Shown here one piece after another: positions 5,520-8,499 of a DNA stretch of 8,499 bases. The DNA is taken from assembly GCA_013202535.1 (NCBI GenBank), contig JABMRP010001169.1, positions 1 to 8,499 of the forward strand, in the 5' to 3' direction. Made by a program: the position numbers and the translations under genes. The notes under the pieces are model-generated. The model was given only the letters and a program-made list of their open reading frames with translations. It had not been told where the DNA came from and did not search any database. Source of the stretch: Planctomycetota bacterium (GTDB taxonomy: Bacteria > Planctomycetota > Planctomycetia > Pirellulales > Thermoguttaceae). Numbering within the stretch: the stretch's first letter is position 1; every line of letters starts with the position of its first letter.

Positions 5520-7328
5520 TTACTCACCAAGTTCCACAATCCCCCAAAGCTCCAACTCGGGCACTTCAATCCGAGTATACTCGCCGTCGGTTCGCAACGC
5601 CAGCGATTGCGGCTCTTTCCGCGGGGCATGAAGCATCGCCTTGGTAAACTTCCGGCCGGCGAACAGATCGCTCCGCAGTCGCAAGACGACGTTGCGCTGC
5701 GCGGTCATCGCGTCCTGCTCGCCGTCGTATTGGCGGTTGAGCAGATGGACGACCGCGGGGGCCTTCGCATCGCCGGGCACCGCCCGCGGCACGGCCATTA
5801 TGTGTGACGAGCCCTCGACCACCACCGGCGGAGGCACGCGGCTCTGGAGCTTTTCGTTATCCGGCCAGAGAACCAACCGACCCTGCTTCTTGACTTCCTC
5901 GACCAGAGCCTTCTGCGCATCGTCACCCTCGAACGGGCAGGCCAGCACCACCGCCTTGAAAGGGGCCAATCGCTGGGCGTCGAGCCGGTAGTCGAGCCAA
6001 TCGTCGCCGGCCATGACGACGGTAAAGGGCACGTTGCGCTGGGCCAGCTCGATACAGATCGGCTCGATGTTGCCCCGCCCGCGCCGCCGCGCGGCGTTGT
6101 CGTACACCACCGCTACCGGGGCCACCGCTTCGTAGCCGTCCAGCAGCCGGGCGTTTTCCCGTACAAAACGGTAGACGTATGCGTATTGGTCGGACGGACC
6201 GGTGTACCAATGCGTGCCCTTCTCCTTGGTGTAACACCACTGGCGGTGCGGGGCCATGAGCGTTTGGCCGAAGGCATAGGAGAGCGCCGTCCAGGTGCGC
6301 ACCAGACAGGTCAGATCGTGCTCCATGACGTAGGCCCAATCGTGGCCGCTGGCGGTGGACGTGATCGGCCGGTTCAGGCCGTCGCCCAATTTGTAAATGT
6401 AAATCGGATGCGCCGCCGGGGCCCGACTCGCGGCGTTATGGCCCACCTCGCAGCAGAAGTAGCTCAGATGGGGCGCGACGGCCAAGGCGTGCGGGTTGCT
6501 CAGCCCCGAGTTGACACACAGCGTGACCGGCCCCCCACGAAGTGCCTCCGCCCGGCGACGGTATTCGACCACAAACGCATTGTCGGCGGTCACCTGGAAA
6601 TCGTAGAACTCCGCGGCCAGCGGCAATCCGGCACGTCGCCCGTTGTACTCCTCGGGCTTCACGCCCCGATCGAGCAGGAATTGCCGATAGTCGAACGCCG
6701 CGAGATCGGTGATCCCCAATTCGGCCAGCTTTCCCTTGGGTACGTTCTCGCCCAGGTACTTGTTGAACGCGGCCATGCAATGCCGGCAGAACCCACCGCT
6801 GCGCCAGGTGACCGAACCGGAGGTGCCCCGATAGTCGTCGATGTGCAGTCCGTCGGGCTTCGCGGCCATGACCTTTTCGAGCCGGCTGTAGAGATAGCGC
6901 CGATACAGGGGGCTATTGGTACACCACCAGTAGGCCGGCTTGTCCTTATGCACATGGTCCCAGAGCCAGGGGACGATGAACGGCTCGCCGGCGAAGTTGC
7001 GGCAGGCCTCGTCGAGGAAGTTTTCGTCGAAATCGATCGCCCCGCGAAATTCGGTGAGAAAGCCGACGCTGCACGAGAAATGGCGCACGCCCGCCCCGTG
7101 GGCCTGCTCGATCCGCTTCGGATCGGCCGACCCGGCCCAACCCATCACGGTGCATCCGTAGGGTTTGTACATCTCGGGGTTGTCGTACATGAAGACGACG
7201 TCGCTACGGCGGATGGCCCGGCTGGTCGGCTCCGCGGCACCGGCCGGTATACCGAGACACACCAGCAAGACAAGTAGGCTCCATGCCCGGGGGCTGCATC
7301 CCCCGGGTCCGGCGGTCGAGTGGGTCAT
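5520..7328 (-). CDS. Secreted glycoside-hydrolase-like TIM-barrel protein with GATase-like domain
   Basis: This 602-residue protein has a Sec signal peptide: hydrophobic core LLVLLVCLG at about residues 18-26, likely cleavage at AGA-AEP near 31. The body resembles hypothetical glycoside hydrolases laid out like GH42. A TIM-barrel domain covers about 40-390, with PDGLHIDDYRG at 158-168 (paired Asp164/Asp165 at a strand end), a CRHC motif at 181-184 followed by MAAFNKYL, and CCEVGHN at 292-298. A Rossmann-like domain similar to the beta-galactosidase trimerisation/class-I GATase fold covers about 400-490, and a small beta-rich domain 520-602 ends the protein. I cannot assign catalytic residues or substrate, and it could be a non-catalytic relative. 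Start ATG 7326-7328 has GGGAG (7335-7339) 6 bases upstream. The signal-peptide n-region is partly encoded by a perfect palindrome (7286-7307). It follows the Sec-type Gfo/Idh gene by 42 bp. Confidence 0.85.
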   Translation of the reverse strand: MTHSTAGPGGCSPRAWSLLVLLVCLGIPAGAAEPTSRAIRRSDVVFMYDNPEMYKPYGCTVMGWAGSADPKRIEQAHGAGVRHFSCSVGFLTEFRGAIDFDENFLDEACRNFAGEPFIVPWLWDHVHKDKPAYWWCTNSPLYRRYLYSRLEKVMAAKPDGLHIDDYRGTSGSVTWRSGGFCRHCMAAFNKYLGENVPKGKLAELGITDLAAFDYRQFLLDRGVKPEEYNGRRAGLPLAAEFYDFQVTADNAFVVEYRRRAEALRGGPVTLCVNSGLSNPHALAVAPHLSYFCCEVGHNAASRAPAAHPIYIYKLGDGLNRPITSTASGHDWAYVMEHDLTCLVRTWTALSYAFGQTLMAPHRQWCYTKEKGTHWYTGPSDQYAYVYRFVRENARLLDGYEAVAPVAVVYDNAARRRGRGNIEPICIELAQRNVPFTVVMAGDDWLDYRLDAQRLAPFKAVVLACPFEGDDAQKALVEEVKKQGRLVLWPDNEKLQSRVPPPVVVEGSSHIMAVPRAVPGDAKAPAVVHLLNRQYDGEQDAMTAQRNVVLRLRSDLFAGRKFTKAMLHAPRKEPQSLALRTDGEYTRIEVPELELWGIVELGE

Positions 7329-7362
7329 GCGAGTCTCCCACCCACCGGATGCTACCGGCGGG
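7286..7362. repeat. Two hairpins flanking a gene start, possible third REP-like pair
   Basis: Hairpin A lies in the gap: CCCACCGG (7341-7348) pairs with CCGGCGGG (7355-7362) around ATGCTA, 7 of 8 pairs. Hairpin B is inside the coding region: CCCGGGGG (7286-7293) pairs perfectly with CCCCCGGG (7300-7307) around CTGCAT. Read on opposite strands, the two share a GGATGC core with a CC right after the loop, and the surrounding stem bases differ while pairing is kept. That is the pattern of an inverted pair of related palindromes. They bracket the ribosome binding site and ATG of the glycoside-hydrolase-like gene. Common origin is less certain than for the other two repeats. Confidence 0.6.
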
Positions 7363-7370
7363 CTTGGTTT

Positions 7371-8354
7371 CTACTTCTTGTAACCAGCTTTTTCCAAAAC
7401 GTCCTTAATGCTCACCGGCTTACCGCCTTGGCGTTTACTCTCGTCGGCGGCTTCCATGAAGGCGTAGATCTCCAGCGTCTCGCGCTCGGCGATCGGTGGT
7501 TTACCCGTCTTGAAAAACTTGCAGATCTCCACGACCAGCGGCTTGTAGCCCTCGTAGGTTCCCGCGTTGCCGCTGCTCTTCGTGCCTTCGACTTCGGCAC
7601 CGTAACCCTTGCGGGCTTCAAACGTGCCAACGCGGCCGTCGGCCCAAGTGCCGACCACTTTGTCCTGCGCCGCACGGGTGACCGTCTCGCAGCCCGGGCC
7701 CATGACGGTAAAGAGAATCTCCACGCCATGGATCCCGTACCAGAACAGATCGGGGTGATGCGGCTCGATGCTCATCGGGCTCCAGGCCACGCAGCTTTTC
7801 ACGTCGCCGAACTGCGACGTCTTGTTGCGCACCGCCTGGAATCCGGAACTGTAGCGGAGCGAGGAACTGGAGAAGCAGGGCACGTTCGCCTCACGGGCCA
7901 GGCGAAAGATCTCGATACTGTCGGCCAGACTGCCGGCCAGCGGTTTGTCGATGAACAGCGGCTTGCCCGCGGCAATGACCGGCCGGGCCTGATCGAGGTG
8001 AGGCCGTCCGTCGACGCTTTCCAACAGCACGACGTCGACGTGCTTGAGCATCTCCTCGATCGTGTCATGGATGACGATCCCCTTGGCGCTGAGTTGCTCG
8101 GTATACTGCTCGCGCCGGTCCCAACTCGACGGATTGTCCTTCATGCCTCCGGTAAACCCGGCCACGACTTCGACGTCTGCCAACGGGCCGGTGGCCGCCG
8201 GGTCGTTGAGCACGTTGGTGAAAGCGATCACGTGCGAGGTGGTCAGCCCGATCAAGCCCGCGCGAAGCGGCTTAACGGCCGGTTCCTGGGCCCAAGCAGT
8301 CGTTGTCAACAGCAGCCATGCCGTCAGTACGAAGAACGTGCTTCGGTGTGTCAT
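7371..8354 (-). CDS. Sec-exported Gfo/Idh/MocA-family protein with atypical nucleotide-binding loop
   Basis: This 327-residue protein has a Sec signal peptide (hydrophobic FFVLTAWLLLTTTAWA, likely cleavage after AWA at residue 22). The Gfo/Idh/MocA fold is clear: first strand RAGLIGL at 31-37, IDKPLAG at 135-141 where the family has EKP, YGIHGVE at 206-212 with His209, and a C-terminal ETLEIYAFMEAADESKR helix frequent in the family. The normal glycine-rich loop GxGxxG is replaced by GLTTSH (36-41), so NAD(P) binding may be altered or lost. Unlike the second Gfo/Idh protein of this cluster it has no twin arginine. ATG 8358-8360 and ATG 8352-8354 are both in frame. I prefer the second because GGAGG lies only 2 bases from the first but 8 from the second. 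It begins 28 bp after the isomerase-like gene and leads into the glycoside-hydrolase-like gene. Its role is probably sugar or glycoside oxidation or binding. Confidence 0.92.
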   Translation of the reverse strand: MTHRSTFFVLTAWLLLTTTAWAQEPAVKPLRAGLIGLTTSHVIAFTNVLNDPAATGPLADVEVVAGFTGGMKDNPSSWDRREQYTEQLSAKGIVIHDTIEEMLKHVDVVLLESVDGRPHLDQARPVIAAGKPLFIDKPLAGSLADSIEIFRLAREANVPCFSSSSLRYSSGFQAVRNKTSQFGDVKSCVAWSPMSIEPHHPDLFWYGIHGVEILFTVMGPGCETVTRAAQDKVVGTWADGRVGTFEARKGYGAEVEGTKSSGNAGTYEGYKPLVVEICKFFKTGKPPIAERETLEIYAFMEAADESKRQGGKPVSIKDVLEKAGYKK

Positions 8355-8360
8355 GGTCAT

Positions 8361-8367
8361 CTCCTCC
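8361..8367 (-). promoter_or_regulatory. Strong ribosome binding site for the Sec-type Gfo/Idh gene
   Basis: GGAGGAG on the minus strand abuts ATG 8358-8360 and sits at good distance (8 bases from GGAGG) from in-frame ATG 8352-8354. It is the main reason for choosing the second ATG as the start. Confidence 0.8.
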
Positions 8368-8382
8368 AGATTAACGGAACCG

Positions 8383-8499
8383 TTACTCTCCGGCGTGAAT
8401 CAGGTCGAGCCGCTTGCTCCGCTCTTGAAGCGAGAGGCCGCCGCTGCCTTCGATGCTCATCCAGACGTTGTAGCCGATCGCGTCGAGTTCCTTGCGGAC
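8383..8499 (-). CDS. Probable sugar phosphate isomerase/epimerase, C-terminal fragment (5' end outside window)
   Basis: An open frame enters from the window's right edge and ends at TAA 8383-8385, giving 38 residues that begin VRKELDAIGYNVWMSIEG. A helix, then GYxxWxxIE, then an amphipathic helix ending SKRLDLIHAGE resembles the last strand and helix of xylose-isomerase-like TIM-barrel proteins (AP endonuclease family 2). In those, the Glu of this final strand often lies in the metal or active site. The call rests on a short fragment and on context: such genes are frequent next to Gfo/Idh/MocA genes, and this one is 28 bp upstream of one in the same direction. It is the first visible gene of the minus-strand run; any promoter lies outside the window. 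Confidence 0.65.
   Translation of the reverse strand, partial: VRKELDAIGYNVWMSIEGSGGLSLQERSKRLDLIHAGE

Noticed and set aside
6186..7277. Plus-strand open frame of 363 codons antisense to the GH-like gene
   Set aside because: There is no domain or ribosome binding site, and the composition is that of a shadow frame. The minus-strand frame has a signal peptide and coherent domains.
8372..8385. 14-bp palindrome TAACGG-AA-CCGTTA as an operator
   Set aside because: It spans the stop codon of the isomerase-like gene inside the apparent operon and its two-base centre is too short for an RNA loop. No nearby regulator or promoter supports an operator.

Overview
The window looks like chromosomal DNA of a GC-rich Planctomycetota bacterium, probably Pirellulales-like. 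The grounds are two exported Gfo/Idh/MocA oxidoreductases, a DUF6807 ('PmoA-like') protein, a secreted glycoside-hydrolase-like barrel protein and palindromic intergenic repeats, a combination I associate with that phylum. This assignment rests on recognising protein families, not on a marker gene.

Layout. Bases 1-666 (+) are the 3' end of a methyl-accepting chemotaxis protein, closed by a strong intrinsic terminator at 693-741. Everything else reads on the minus strand as one operon-like run. In order of transcription it is: the 3' end of a probable sugar-phosphate isomerase/epimerase (8383-8499); a Sec-exported Gfo/Idh/MocA protein (7371-8354); a secreted glycoside-hydrolase-like protein (5520-7328); a secreted DUF6807 protein (4183-5415); a Tat-exported Gfo/Idh/MocA oxidoreductase (2805-4157); a family IV (HSL-type) alpha/beta hydrolase (1855-2796); and a PfkB-family sugar kinase (804-1727). 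Intergenic gaps are 8 to 127 bp. The kinase converges on the chemoreceptor gene. No stretch over 300 bp lacks a gene.

How the genes may work together. The content suggests carbohydrate catabolism in which exported proteins bind, oxidise or cleave a sugar or glycoside outside the cytoplasm. An esterase, an isomerase and a kinase would then process the product. The substrate cannot be read from the sequence. An oxidation-assisted (keto-sugar) route is a reasonable hypothesis because Gfo/Idh/MocA enzymes and xylose-isomerase-like proteins are known to take part in such routes, but it is inference.

Most unusual structure. The three widest gaps bearing hairpins (1753-1861, 5431-5519, 7286-7362) each carry a pair of inverted palindromes of a different sequence family. 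Each begins at or within a few bases of the upstream gene's stop codon and reaches to, or over, the next gene's translation start. The first supplies a stop codon to the hydrolase and an alternative start to the kinase. These may be REP/BIME-like or MITE-like elements that set relative expression within the operon.
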